Below the pieces are notes generated by a model that saw only the letters and a list, made by a program, of their open reading frames with translations, did not search any database and was not told the DNA's origin. Position numbers and translations under genes: made by a program. A DNA stretch of 36,235 bases from Stemphylium vesicarium (Eukaryota > Ascomycota > Dothideomycetes > Pleosporales > Pleosporaceae). The stretch covers positions 1 to 36,235 of the forward strand of contig QXCR01000224.1 of the NCBI GenBank assembly GCA_004380135.1. Direction: 5' to 3'. How positions within the stretch are numbered: position 1 is the first letter of the stretch; every line of letters starts with the position of its first letter. This document shows, in pieces, positions 9,344 to 20,291 of this stretch.

Positions 9344-10438
9344 TAATACGGGTGCGAAGTGGATCACCTACTAGACGTGCAAATATCATCCGAGCTAGAT
9401 ACATGCAAATGTGGTTGAAAAGTGCAGGAATCGAGCCACCAGCATAACTCACTATTGCTCAATAGTCAGTCTACCAGATGCGATAGAGATCGCGATACTC
9501 GTAGCAGAAGAAACTAAGGGTCTCGCCCAGAACTCGGTACGGTGATGACGTACGCAGGCCTCAACCCTTCCACGACATCATCTTCTCCACACTCAACAAA
9601 CCTACCGTCTAGTATCTTCAACTGCCATCGCACCAAGCCTTTCCCGACACCGCATTACCGACCCAGGAGACGAGTCGCGATTCGCCTTCTCGCGAGTGTG
9701 CAGCTATTTCGAGCGCGCGCCCAGTCGCTAGAAAGGCCTGGGCAAGCCTTGGTTCCGCCATGGGCATGCCTCCGATACTTGGCGCTGCAGCTCCCGCGTT
9801 CCCCTTATCATTTCCCACTAAGATACACCATCGTATACTAATGTCCTTTAACTCTTTACTTTTGCAAACGTGCACGCCCGGTGGCGGGGATGCGCCTTGT
9901 TAGGTGCAGAGCCAGAAGAAAGATGTTTCCCGCCGGGCTGACATGCATGACCGCTGCTGCATGGCTGGGGAAGTCCAGCTTGTTTGGTTGAGAAGCGGGC
10001 TACACCGTGTACCTGATATTGTGTGGAGAGTAGCGGCGGGCTGCTCCCAAGGTAATAGACCTGTCAGCTTCTTTTTTCCTCGGCGGCTTTTGGGGCCTTA
10101 CTCACACCCCAACATCCCGAATGCCACGCCACGCCGTCTCATCGTATTCGTCCACAGCTCTCCCGGTCGCGCGCTCTTGGCTTCAATGCGTGCACGTCGG
10201 ATCTGCGTCTTAGCCCGCGCTCATTAGTTACCCGAACCGTCATGCCTGTCCGTTCCACGGGTTGAAACGTTGATGCTCGCGTGGTATAAGTATTTGGTGC
10301 CTGCGGCACCTTCTAATCTCCTCACGCTTCCTGTGTTCGTCATTTAGCCTCGCCTTTTTTCGTTTCTGGCAGGCTGTCCTCTCGCTTTTCTCATAGACAT
10401 CACCGTCTGATTTTTAATATTGTAATATTACAGCCACT
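9344..10438. other. Intergenic region between rad4 and the chitin deacetylase gene
   Basis: About 1.1 kb with no supported gene. ORFs at 9542-9841 (+) and 9904-10227 (+) have no recognisable domain. The right half is the promoter of the deacetylase gene: a TATA-like element lies at 10285 and a pyrimidine-rich leader at about 10300-10400. Confidence 0.5.
10285..10292 (+). promoter_or_regulatory. TATA-like element of the chitin deacetylase gene
   Basis: The octamer TATAAGTA lies 154 bp upstream of the start codon at 10439. It is followed by a CT-rich stretch (about 10308-10395), the usual arrangement around fungal transcription starts. Assignment is by position and consensus only. Confidence 0.45.
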
Positions 10439-12026
10439 ATGCGCTTTTCCGATATTACTACTGCCACCTTGGTGGCGCCACTCGTAGCTGCTCATGGAGG
10501 CATCCTAGGTGCACCCAAGATTTTTGGTCTTCCCAGGGACTTGCAGGCGGACTTCAAGGCTCCTGTTACCGCTCGCACGCTTCGACACCCTGTCCAGGCT
10601 AGGGGCGGTCTTTTGGAGACGCGTCAGGGTGGCCAGAATGGACGCTGTGGGCCCAGCTTTGGCAATGCGAAGTGTGCCTCGGGCTACTGCTGCTCTGGAT
10701 CCGTAAGTTTCTCCGAGTTTTGGAAAACATCAAATGCTAATTATGTATAGGGCTACTGTGGAACGACCAAGGATCATTGTCAAGCCCCTGACTGCCTGAT
10801 TGATTTCGGCCCAGCCTGCGATGCCAACAAGACACCCGGAGGTGCCAGCACGCGTAATGACGCTCGTCCTCAGAAGGGCAATGTCCCATACGGCGGCGAG
10901 GGCATCTATGCTTGCCAAAAGGCAGGAACTGTTGCCATCACCTACGACGACGGGTAAGCTACTCCACACATTAGCTTGCATTAGGAGCCGCAACTGACTC
11001 ATGCATAGTCCATACATCTACACCGACCGCGTCCTTGACCAATTCGCCCAATATGGCTTCAAGGCCACCTTCTTCGTCACCGGTATCAACCTTGGCAAAG
11101 GTGCTATTGACACCACTTCCCAATGGTCTACCGTCATCAAGCGCATGGTGTCTGAGGGCCATCAAGTCGCATCCCACACCTGGTCGCACCAAGATCTTAG
11201 CCAGATCACGGATGCGCAGCGTTATGACCAAATGGTCAAGAACGAGATGGCCATCAGGAACATCATCGGCAAGTACCCGACTTACATGCGTCCCCCTTAC
11301 TCATCCTGCAACGCGGCGTGCCAGACCGTAATGAAGAACTTGGGGTACGTCATCAGCTACTTCGATCTCGACACCGACGACTACAACCAACTTTCCAACA
11401 TTCAAGTCGCCAAGGACAACTTCAAGCGCATCCTCGACTCTACTCAGGGTGGCCCTGCGTCCGGTGACCGTCTGGCCATCGCCCACGACATCCACGAGCA
11501 GACCGCATTGAACCTGACTGGCTACATGCTACAGTACCTCAAGTCCAAGGGCTACCGCGGTGTTACCATGGGCGAGTGCATGGGCGAGCCCGAGGCCAAC
11601 TGGTACCGCACATCTGGCGGCGGCGGGGGCTCAACCACACCTCCTCCTACCAACGGCGGCGGCAGTGGCAGCACCCCCGTTTCCACCGACGGCTCTTGCG
11701 GCGCTGGCAAGGCAACGTGCAAGGGCTCTACTTTCGGCAACTGCTGCTCGCAGTACGGATGGTGCGGTAGCACCACTGGTCACTGCGGTACCGGTTGCCA
11801 GAGCGGATCTGGTACCTGCACAAGCGGTGGCGGCAGCGGTGGTACCACTCCCGCCCCTACTACTCCTGCCAAGAAGGTGTCTACCGATGGTACCTGCGGT
11901 ACTCAGGGCGGTGCAACTTGCGCTGGATCCACATTTGGTACTTGCTGCTCGCAGTACGGTTGGTGTGGAAGCGCGGCCGGACACTGTGGTGCTGGCTGCC
12001 AGAGCGGATCTGGAAAGTGCAACTAA
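10439..12026 (+). CDS. Secreted chitin/polysaccharide deacetylase (NodB fold, CE4) with three CBM18 chitin-binding modules
   Basis: Exons 10439-10702, 10751-10953 and 11009-12026 (introns 48 and 55 bp, GTAAGT/GTAAGC donors, TAG acceptors) give 494 aa. A signal peptide covers about residues 1-19. CBM18 number 1 is at 67-100 (CGPSFGNAKCASGYCCSGSGYCG) and is split by intron 1. The NodB domain carries TYDDGP (Asp154, Asp155), the metal motif HTWSH (His212, His216), RPPY (Arg250) and a late His at 315 in IAHDIH. The whole catalytic set is present. Gly/Ser/Thr/Pro linkers then carry two further CBM18 modules (about 383-427 and 441-494, each with CCSQYGWCGS). The family removes acetyl groups from chitin to give chitosan, in cell wall remodelling and, in plant-associated fungi, in hiding chitin from hosts. 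Location: secreted or cell wall. No GPI signal is visible at the C-terminus. Confidence 0.93.
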
Positions 12027-12548
12027 TTGCTTGGTTGGTTGGTGCGTTGGTGCCCCTGGGTGAGGCTGCTTTTTTGTAAATATATCAGCGCTATCGCTGC
12101 TGTTGGAGTGGACATGAGAAAAGTAATACTATTTTTGAGTTCTCAAATCATTTTCTGCTTCTTTGGTTCAACATTCAACTATTTACTTGCTTTTTGCTGG
12201 TTTGCGCCTCGCTTACGCTTTCCGACTGCTGCTGGTTCGCCGGGTGTGTTTGTGTAGGCAGTCACCAGGCTGAACTGCGCTAGCTGGTTCGGGAGGCGCG
12301 GGGCGTGGTGCAGATGCCATTGCATCAGCGGGGCAGTGCAACTTCAATCTTCTCCACGACGTGAAGCACTTCACGAAGAGGCTGTCGCTCCCTCTTGCTC
12401 GTTTTCAAGAACTCAGAGCTTATTCGGATATACCCTCGCGTCCATCCGTGAACATCAGAAAGTCAGAACCCTTATCGATATAGCTTGGTGAAGGATTTCA
12501 GAGTTGTCGAGCCACTGCATAGTCGACATGAGCTGAAAACACACAGCA
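12027..12548. other. Intergenic: deacetylase 3' region and kinase promoter
   Basis: No gene seen. The first 230 bases are T-rich and likely 3' UTR. The remainder should contain the promoter of the kinase gene beginning at 12549. No clear TATA box was found. Confidence 0.5.
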
Positions 12549-14005
12549 ATGCGAAGAACGAGTTTAATTGTCCCTACCTACCGAGAACGTCCATCGCAAC
12601 AGCCAACTAGGTCTCAACGTCTTGGTGGAAAGTATGCTTCGGCTCCTGACGAACAGGGACTTCATTCTGGCGATCTTGTTGAGAATTCTGAACGCGATGA
12701 CGGGGCGTCTGTTATAACTTTTGGGGGATCCACAAAATTTCGCGATAGCGACGATGAAGATTTTGCGTCGACAACGTCAGTCATTTCCAAGACCACGTTT
12801 TACACTGCGATTTCTAGTGTCGTTGGACAACACCGAACAACTGCACAGAAGCTTCGCCTCCATGAGTATGTCTATCTCATCGTTGATGGTCTACTGAGTC
12901 CTAACTCATGACTAGAGATTGCGACTATGCACGGCTATTAAAATCTAAATCTTTGTGGCCCGTTAATCCCTCAATCGAGCAGGACTGGTCCGGGCGGGGC
13001 CAACATGTGGAATTCCAAAGACACGAGAGGGATATTGTGAACGACATACTCGAGGCCAAGGGTATTCTTGGAAGTACCAGTTTGGCTGTCGTTGAGAGCG
13101 TAAAGTGCCGTCGGATCTTACTCGCCCGGAAAACTGTCTTCTGCAGACGCCACTTCACCAAAAAGGAAGCGATCGAGGAGGTTAGCCATCTGACCCGTCT
13201 ATGTCACTCTCACATATTGCGTGTCGTTGGCACTTATACAATAGGCAAAGAGTTAGCTATCCTCATGTATCCTGTGGCGGAGTACAATCTGAAAGAATTC
13301 TTCGCTGAAATAGAAAGACGCCCTGGTAGCTTGGGAAGACCTATGGCCTCCGAGACCCCAGGGTTCTTGGGTTGCCTTAGCAGTGCCGTTCACCACGTTC
13401 ATGGAAAACTTGTCAAACACATGGATATCAAGCCGGGAAACATACTTGTTCGAAAGCAGAGAGCCACGCCCCTACACCCCACAGAGAACCAGTGTGGCGA
13501 TAGGTACACTAGGTACAAAGTCTACATTGCAGACTTTGGCATATCCAGATGTTACGGACAAATTGATGAGGCTGACACTGATGGGCCCACTTCTTTCACA
13601 CGCCAATATCCGGCGCCTGAAGTGATTCAACAGGAACCTCGCGGGCTTTCAGCGGATATATTTTCTCTAGGTTGTGTTTTCCTAGAGACGGCTGGGTGTT
13701 GGCTTATGAATTACGTGGATCGGGGATTTTTGAGGTTCGTCGATCTTGGAACCGGTCTCGACAATGATCTCAACACTGTCTCCTGCCTCTCTATCGATAC
13801 TCAGAGGTTAAGAGAGAATTTGGAATCGATCATCAAGCCTTTGTTCCAAAAGGGCGATTGGCTATATCCGAGATTGGCGACGCTCTTGGAACAAATGCTC
13901 CGCAGAGACCCTCGGTCACGCCCTTCAGCACAAGTAGTCTCTGTGCTGCTTGCGCAGCGAGTGTGTTGCGGATTAGAACCGGAGAGCTTTAAAGTCATGA
14001 ACTAG
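12549..14005 (+). CDS. Serine/threonine protein kinase, two exons
   Basis: Exons 12549-12865 and 12916-14005 join across a 50-bp intron (GTATGT donor, CTAAC branch site, TAG acceptor) that keeps phase, giving 468 aa. The first 120 residues are Ser/Thr/Asp-rich. The kinase domain covers about 145-450: the likely ATP-anchoring lysine is Lys178 in LLARK, the catalytic loop is HMDIKPGN (His274, Asp276, Lys278, Asn281), DFG starts at Asp312, PAPEV is near 340 and the helix-F segment reads SADIFSLGCVFLE. All catalytic residues are present. HMD replaces HRD, making it a non-RD kinase, so activation-loop phosphorylation may not be needed. It resembles lineage-expanded kinases of filamentous ascomycetes that I cannot place in a named family; substrates are unknown. 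Confidence 0.8.
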
Positions 14006-14380
14006 CAGAAAGGTAGGACGTCTACCTTGAGATCGATTGTCCACGTCCAAAGCAGTCAGGGTATTTCATTTGCTAGCATGGTCTGCTGGTTACCTACAGG
14101 AAAGGGCTGGGGACTTGAAGCGCAATAAGCAATTCACTGGTGCAGACAGATGCTGGAGTGTCTGTGCCTTCACGATTCCAACGACGTGAATGCCCTCATA
14201 ATGGAACTGGGCCGTCTGGTGGCAGCTTCTTCGTGAAATTGTTGATAAAGTCAATATTTGAAGCATTTCTGGCATTGATGCATCGGTCTTTCGCCTCTAG
14301 GACAAGGGCCACTTACTACATGTTCCCATAATTTCGGGAAGTGCTACGTTGTTTCATCAAGCGCATATCGCTGACAGATC
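14006..14380. other. Gap downstream of the kinase gene
   Basis: About 375 bases with no supported gene. CTGAC at 14371-14375 and TAG at 14409-14411 could be the branch point and acceptor of an intron leading into the broken gene that follows. I found no convincing donor or upstream exon. Confidence 0.35.
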
Positions 14381-15596
14381 ATGGCACCCATAATCCTCGT
14401 CATTGTCATAGTCTTCTTTCCTCATTATCGGCGGCTTTATATCTTACTACGGCTATCAACAACATAAGCACCGGCGCTTCCAAGCCCACGACGAAGAACG
14501 CACACGACATCTTGAGGACGATAACGGCCGCCAGTGTAACATGCGCATTCACGAAATCTCTCGACCAGAAAACCAGTACCATAGCAGTTGGTGATACGGA
14601 TCACCCCTATTCATACCAGCATGCGTCGTGCCGGTCGCGAAGCCCTTCCCTGCTAGCCCATACATCGATTACACAGGTGGTGAGGGCCTTATCAGCGCAC
14701 CAGAACGCGTGTTTCTGACTACCGACGAAGGCGGAGGAGGAAAGAAGAGAAGAGCTTTAGGCTCCAATAACTTTCAAGGGCAAGAGTTGTATGCAGGCCC
14801 GCCCTGGGATTGGGGAAAGGGCGCCTACGGAAACACGGAGTGGCAGCAACCCGACATGCTATCTCCTAGGCCCGTAACGAGGAAACTTACGACGGAGTCG
14901 CCAAGTACTGCGTACGGCACGGAGCAAACAGCGGCATCTGATATTCGGAAGAAGATCAACAGGGGCGAACTGCACCCTTCGAAGCGTAAGACACGAGGAA
15001 AGACACTAGAGCAAGCGGATGACACATCATGGGAAATTCTACCAGACCCGGAGGACTTCAATGAGGATGTTATGGACAATGCTGACCTTGACAGTAGCGC
15101 TAAGGGATGGTCAACGGCCAAACACTCTGCTACGCCCATCGCCAAAACGTCAGTGACACGCAGTCCTCTCGACAGCCTCGTTACCGTTGCAGATGCCAAT
15201 AACGCTCTTATTGACCAACCATTGTCACACATCAAGCGCAAGCTTAGCCTCGAGTCAGAATTCGTTAAGCTATCAGTACAAGGCGTCGACCGAGCGGCAG
15301 AAGCGCAGCGCAAGATGGAGGAAGCGAAGAATCAAGAAGAGGAATAGCGAATAGGAGCCGAGGCACGCAGGCAAGCACTTGAGCAGGAAAAGCGCGAAGT
15401 GGAAGAACAGCGACGTGTGCAAGAAGAAGTAGAACGCCATCGCATCGGAGAAGAAAGAGCCTGTACTCTTGCCATGATGACCGGAGCCGATGGACTTTCC
15501 GGAGCGGAGCACTCGGGTGACGAGGTATCGGAGGCTGATAGTTCTGGAGACGGCATTTCGGAAGAGGAAGAATCAGAAGAGGTGATGGAGGATTAG
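14381..15596 (+). pseudogene. Broken gene for a membrane-anchored coiled-coil protein, function unknown
   Basis: One reading frame carries protein-like sequence from about 14412 to 15596, interrupted by TGA at 14592-14594 and TAG at 15345-15347. The ATG at 14381 starts a hydrophobic segment (MAPIILVIVIVF) in another frame. A one-base change at 14412-14426 would continue it into the second half of a helix (IIGGFISYYGYQQHK), then a basic and acidic segment. The middle (about 14595-15344) is hydrophilic, with PPWDWGKGAYGN and TSWEILPDPEDF. The tail across the TAG is a Glu/Arg coiled coil ending in an acidic run with stop at 15594. The first stop could be removed by a poor 66-bp intron (14591-14656, GTGATA..TAG), and the N-terminal break might be an intron acceptor. 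The TAG sits inside continuous coiled coil and is best read as a nonsense change. No known domain recognised. Confidence 0.5.
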
Positions 15597-15886
15597 GAGG
15601 AGCGCATATTGGCGAAGGTCTCAGATAAGAGTAAAGTATGAGATATTCGACCATGTGTTCCACCGGGAATGTAAGCCGGATTGTTGATAGCGTGTGCGCC
15701 ATATTTGTCGGAATGGAGCTCAATGGATCGAGTCTCAAGCCTGTCTCCGTGGTGTAATAATCTGATCTTTGAGGAATTGAACTATGCTATTGTAGATTGC
15801 GACTGGATGCAAGATGCTAAACGCAGCAGCAATCATACTTCGTAAACGAGACAACTTTTTTCTTACAAATCGCCACCCTATCCCCA

Positions 15887-17662
15887 TCAAACAGCCTCAT
15901 CCACGCCCCTAGGCGGCCCGCCAGCTACGCCCGCTGGCCCAAACGTGCCCCTATGGCTCGCGCTATTCTTCCTCTCTTCCGTCTCATCTTCCTCCTCCTC
16001 ACCATCATCACCAAACGTCGCCTCCGACATAAACGGGCTCTTAGCGCGGATCTGGCGTCCCTTGACGAGCAAAACAACCGGCACGAGACTGAGCGCCAGC
16101 CCGACGAAGCCGAGAAGACTTCCGGCCCATCCGAAGCCTAGGTTCTTAAACAGCGAGTACGAAGCAAAAGGCAAGAAAGCGCCGAAAGTGTTGCGGCCCA
16201 GCGAGGCAGCTGAAAGAGCAGAAGCAGCGTATTTTTCGTAAGCGTCGGTGAGGTAGTTCACGACGCCCATGTAGATGGAGTAAATCCCAACGCCGACGAT
16301 ACAAATACCGATCGCAGGGACGATCCAATGGATCTCTGGTCGGCAAGTCCAACCGTACATAAACAGGCCTGCGGTAAACAGCAGAGAACCAGGAATACTG
16401 GTGTACAAGCGACCTTCCGGGATCGGCTTTCCTGGCCGTTCAGTGTTCTTAGGCGCAGTACGGAGGTACATCCAGTCCTGCACGGGATTAATAAGCGTGC
16501 CAATGAGCGCACCAACCGTGATAGCAAGCTGCACAAGACCGGTCTGGAAAGTGCCGAAACCATAGCTGGAGCTGAACGTTTGCACGACGGAGGAGAAGAA
16601 CAGGAACAAAATGCCCCAGGCGAAACTAATCCACAGCGTGAAGAATGTGACGACGGGCTCTGTGAGCAGCATCTTCGTCGGTCGCATGAAAGAAATCTTC
16701 AAAAGTGAGATGACGGATGGCTTTTCGAGTTCAGATTCGGCGTAGACTTCGCGGCCGGTGGTTTTGCGGAGTTTCTGCGCGCGCTTCTTGAGAATGACGT
16801 CACCGCGAGTTTCGGTCAGGATGAACCAGAAGACGGGGATTAATGCTGCGTTGTAGATAATTTGGATGTAGTAGATCCTGTTTTACGTTTAGCGATACTC
16901 AGGTCAAGTTTGAGGAACACTTACCATCGCCATGGTGATTGCAGACCGGTGGGGGGATATCCGATCTGCACAATGGCACTTCCGATGAAGGGGCCGAGAG
17001 CAATGCCGGCAACGGATGTGAACCCGAAGATTGACATGGGTAGACTGCGTGCTTTGTCGCCTTTCCATACGTCACTTATGCTACCTCCGACGATGTTGAT
17101 GGAGACGGAGGATGCGCCGCCGCCGAAGAAACGCGTTACGACTAGAGTTGCAAAGTTGTCGGCAAAAGCTGATCCGAAGAGGAATAGCTCGAAGACGATG
17201 TATGCGACCTGTATGCGGTTAGTGATTGCATACCACTTGGTTTGATGACATTGCTTACGAAGTAACCTGACATTCGGCCGGTGTTCTCTGTTAATGGGAC
17301 GAATACAAGAGGAAACAAGGCAGCCCCCATGTTCCAGCTACAAGTTGCCCAGTAGAGATTTGGAAACGGTTCATTCTGGACGTTGAAGAGGGGCGCCATC
17401 CACTCGTTTCCGGCGCCGTATGAACCAGCCGGCAGACCCGTTAGGATGGAGATAAAGCAGACGGTAATTGTAAGGAACCATTTGTACTTGGTCGACCAAT
17501 TGAAGCTGCAGTTGATTAGTACCTCTTCTTTCGAAAGAAAGTATGTTCAGTGGTGCCATACGGATTCTCGGAATCCTTTGGCCCATCCCATGTGTGAAGC
17601 TCGACTTCCTTCCCATCTTTCATGCGCATTTGCGTCTTTTGTTTTCTCTGTGGCGAAGACAT
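15887..17662 (-). CDS. Major facilitator superfamily transporter, DHA1 (drug:H+ antiporter) type, four exons
   Basis: Minus-strand exons 17662-17562, 17505-17259, 17208-16925 and 16877-15887 (introns 56, 50, 50 and 47 bp, all GT-AG) join in phase to 540 aa. The first splice creates DSENPFNWS at 30-38, the signature preceding helix 1 in fungal DHA1 carriers. Further landmarks are SWNMGAALFPLVFVPLTENTGR, VTRFFGGGASS, GGSISDVWKGDKAR (the loop 2-3 motif), GPFIGSAI, and a central loop with TETRGDVILKKRAQKLRK. Twelve helices are expected from the hydrophobic pattern, with an acidic cytosolic tail (DDGEEEEDETEE). The family exports drugs, toxins or polyamines across the plasma membrane; the substrate cannot be read from sequence. 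The ATG at 17662 begins a short hydrophilic N-terminus. The gene looks intact. Confidence 0.88.
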
Positions 17663-18866
17663 ACTATCTAATTGGCAAGTCAGCAAGTATGCCCAGCAAA
17701 CAAGGATAGTAAGAAAGAAACAATACCTTTACCCTCATGCACTGACGAAGGATTAGACATATTGATGAATGACTACCACAATCCTAGTGAACAATGTATA
17801 AGAGAGGAAACATCAACACTCCAGTCCAAACGAAGTTCTCCCATATACGTCGAATTAATGTCGTGATCACCGGACCTTGGAATGTCTGGTACGGGCAACA
17901 CGCCCGAGTGATCTCATGGTGCGTTAGTTTTCTTTTCGCAGAGTGCAGACTTCGTTCGCCATCGGTCCGGAGCACAGCCGTTGAGATCTGTGGAACGCGA
18001 TGACGTTAGCGTGACCATATCGTGAAACCTACCTTTGGCGTGGGAAAGATCTTCGGTTCGCTCGTGTGCAAATAGGCGTAGAATCTGGAAGCCGGGGGCT
18101 AGTGGATCTTCACGATTACAGTCTTGTCATGTCTGATCCCTCATCGTCGATTGGGAACGGTGGACTAGTCAAGAGATGTGGTTTGGGGTATCGTGTGTTT
18201 GCTATATTTGCTGATTACCAATGCTGGATTAAACGTGGAGTTGTGCTTTTTTGATCGCCGTATTCTCGGCGAGATTCGCACCACGTGGTGCAGGAACGCC
18301 ACGTGAATTTGTAACAGAACCATGACATCATAGTTCTCTATGTCGGAGTTGTGTCGTGCATATAAACGCTGTCCCATCTCGTGCCTTTCGCATGCGAAAT
18401 GGTGTTCATGTCGACAATTGGGGTCTTGGAATCGTCAGGCCTCAGCATAGATCTGACTGGGAGTATCTGAGCAAGCTTTTGGCCTGAAGCCGATCAATCA
18501 TACCTAGAGCTTTCCACTATGTATCGATGCTTTCAGGGTTGAGTCTGGGTGGCGAAACATGCGTGCCGTGAAGGCATGGCGGGGCTTCGTGAACGCGCAA
18601 GGGCACGTGAGCGCGCGACTTGGCGACTAAACGCCCCCACCGTTGGTTTTGGACGAGGTTGAACTGCAGCATAGCACGAATGGGACACGATATCTGAAAA
18701 ACACTATACTAATACATGGGGGCGTAATTCGGGTGCTACTGTTGCGCCGCGTCTTTACGTGTGTGCTTCGCTGATATTTGTTGCTTGCTCAATGATGAAC
18801 AGCGTTGATCCTTCAATTCTATGATAGCTAAGCGTAATATCATTATAAAGGCCATGGTTCCATTTT
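17663..18866. other. Intergenic region between the DHA1 and SAT4-type genes
   Basis: About 1.2 kb without a supported gene. It contains the promoter of the minus-strand transporter (left part) and the 3' flank of the SAT4-type gene (right part). Short ORFs such as 17794-18003 (+) and 18165-18377 (-) have no recognisable content. Confidence 0.45.
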
Positions 18867-20291
18867 TTACTTTCCCTCTGGTGACGGAAGTGACTCTGGA
18901 GTTCTTGCTGATACCCGCCCGGTTCCCTCTTCTATAATAAGATCGTCCATTTCAATATCGCGTTCCCGCCTTCTCTCATCTTCAACCACCAAAGCTTCCC
19001 TACTAACGCGGTCCACTGCGCCAGTCTTCGTCAAATTTATTATACCTAGACTAAGCGGTCTGGATAATTTGGAACAATCGGGGCACTTCGAATTGAGGCA
19101 GGAGGAATTCTTTGCGAAGTTGGAACAGCCTTTGCGAGAACAGGACTGGCTGTACTGGTTCGAAGAAGTGTATTGCGACCCTTTTCGGCTCGCCGAATTG
19201 ATTGTGCGCTGGAAGAATACGCGGAGTACAGGCATCGACGTCGCGACCATGGTCATGGATGATTCGGCTGTCGACCATATGAGAGAATTGTACGTGTCGT
19301 CTATCTTCGTTAGCAACCGTTATGCGAGAGGCGAGAAACAGGGGGCCTTTACAAGACAAGTCCTGCTTTTGTAGCAGGTCCACGTATCTACCTCGAAGAA
19401 TGGCGGCGACACCTGCTCTTTACTTCAATTAGCCTGAACTCAAGGAAACCCGAGAACTGGCCCAACTTACAGTAATCCCAGACTCATGGCTATGCCGACT
19501 CCAACCTTCTCAGCGGGACGCATTTGTAGATTCCACACGAGTCGCCATGGGATAAGGGCTAGGGAAAAATCCATGATTGCAGAATATACTATGCATCTAG
19601 TAAGCATCACAGTCCATATACCTTGAGTTGAGCTTACTAACTAGCTTGGAAGTGCCCATAGGCTATTGGTGGCTCCCTATCCAAACATTCGCCAGGCACG
19701 ATATCCAAAAAGGCCTTGGTGACGGGTCTGCATATTACCCATGGGAGAATGGCCGCTGGAATCGCGGTTATTGCTAGGGTGACTATGGCGAACCATACAT
19801 AGGCTTTCATCCAGCTCTCCGTTAAACGGAGAAGTGTAACACCAAAGGAAATCTTGCTTATGATAATAGCACCAACCGAAAGTGTTAGTCCAATGGCTCC
19901 ATATTGCGCGATGCGTTCGAAGTTGGTGATGTCAACTATTCTAGACTTAGGTAAATGTCAGGTAGACGGCACTGTCATGCTCACCATCAAGGGAGTGTTT
20001 TCCGAAGCCTAGCTCAACAGCAAGTTGGTTGACAATGGCCTGACTAAGTAGAAAGAACTACGACTTGTTAGTGACTTATTCCCTGTCGTACGCTTGTTCC
20101 TCACTTACCCAGCTAATTAGTAGTAACAGATCATCAAACCACAACTTTCGTTGCATTTTTTTGATCAAAAACCGAGCTATTAGGAATGTAGCAGAGATTG
20201 CGCAAAGCGACCAGACGGCAACGGTCATGAGTGGGCCATGACTCTCCCCCGGTCTACTGATCCAGCTCTCGACCTGAGTTGACGTTGACAT
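18867..20291 (-). CDS. SAT4/fungal rhodopsin-like seven-helix integral membrane protein, six exons
   Basis: Minus-strand exons 20291-20109, 20057-19985, 19935-19642, 19588-19471, 19417-19353 and 19300-18867, with introns of 49-53 bp, join in phase to 388 aa. Each junction rebuilds conserved family sequence: KLWFDDLLLLISW at the end of exon 1, ELGFGKHSLD, then CRPVTKAF..AYGHFQAIYSAIMDFSLALIPW, GVGIAMSLGLLAG, and DDTYNSLIWSTAESS followed by MPVLRVFF. This is the pattern of the fungal SAT4 / rhodopsin-domain membrane family: seven helices, extracellular N-terminus, then a Ser-rich, acidic cytosolic tail ending in EGK. Members are widespread in ascomycetes, some linked to secondary metabolism or host interaction; molecular function is mostly unknown. 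Intron 4 uses an AAG acceptor, chosen because it restores SLGLLAG. No CFEM domain precedes it. Looks intact. Confidence 0.82.

Noticed and set aside
11560..12063. Ala-rich 167-codon ORF within the deacetylase gene
   Set aside because: An out-of-frame shadow of the Gly/Ser/Thr/Cys-rich CBM18 and linker coding sequence.
14591..14656. A 66-bp intron removing the first stop of the broken coiled-coil gene
   Set aside because: Phase fits, but the GTGATA donor is weak and no branch site is visible. It also leaves the TAG and the N-terminal break unexplained. Recorded as an alternative only.
19069..19374. Plus-strand ORF of about 100 codons with protein-like composition
   Set aside because: It is antisense to exons 5 and 6 of the SAT4-type gene, which has conserved motifs and consistent splice phases. 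The plus frame has no ATG start (TTG only) and no recognisable domain.
15887..20291. Secondary-metabolite cluster suggested by adjacent DHA1 and SAT4-type genes
   Set aside because: No backbone synthase or tailoring enzyme is present in the window, so adjacency of two membrane proteins is not evidence of a cluster.
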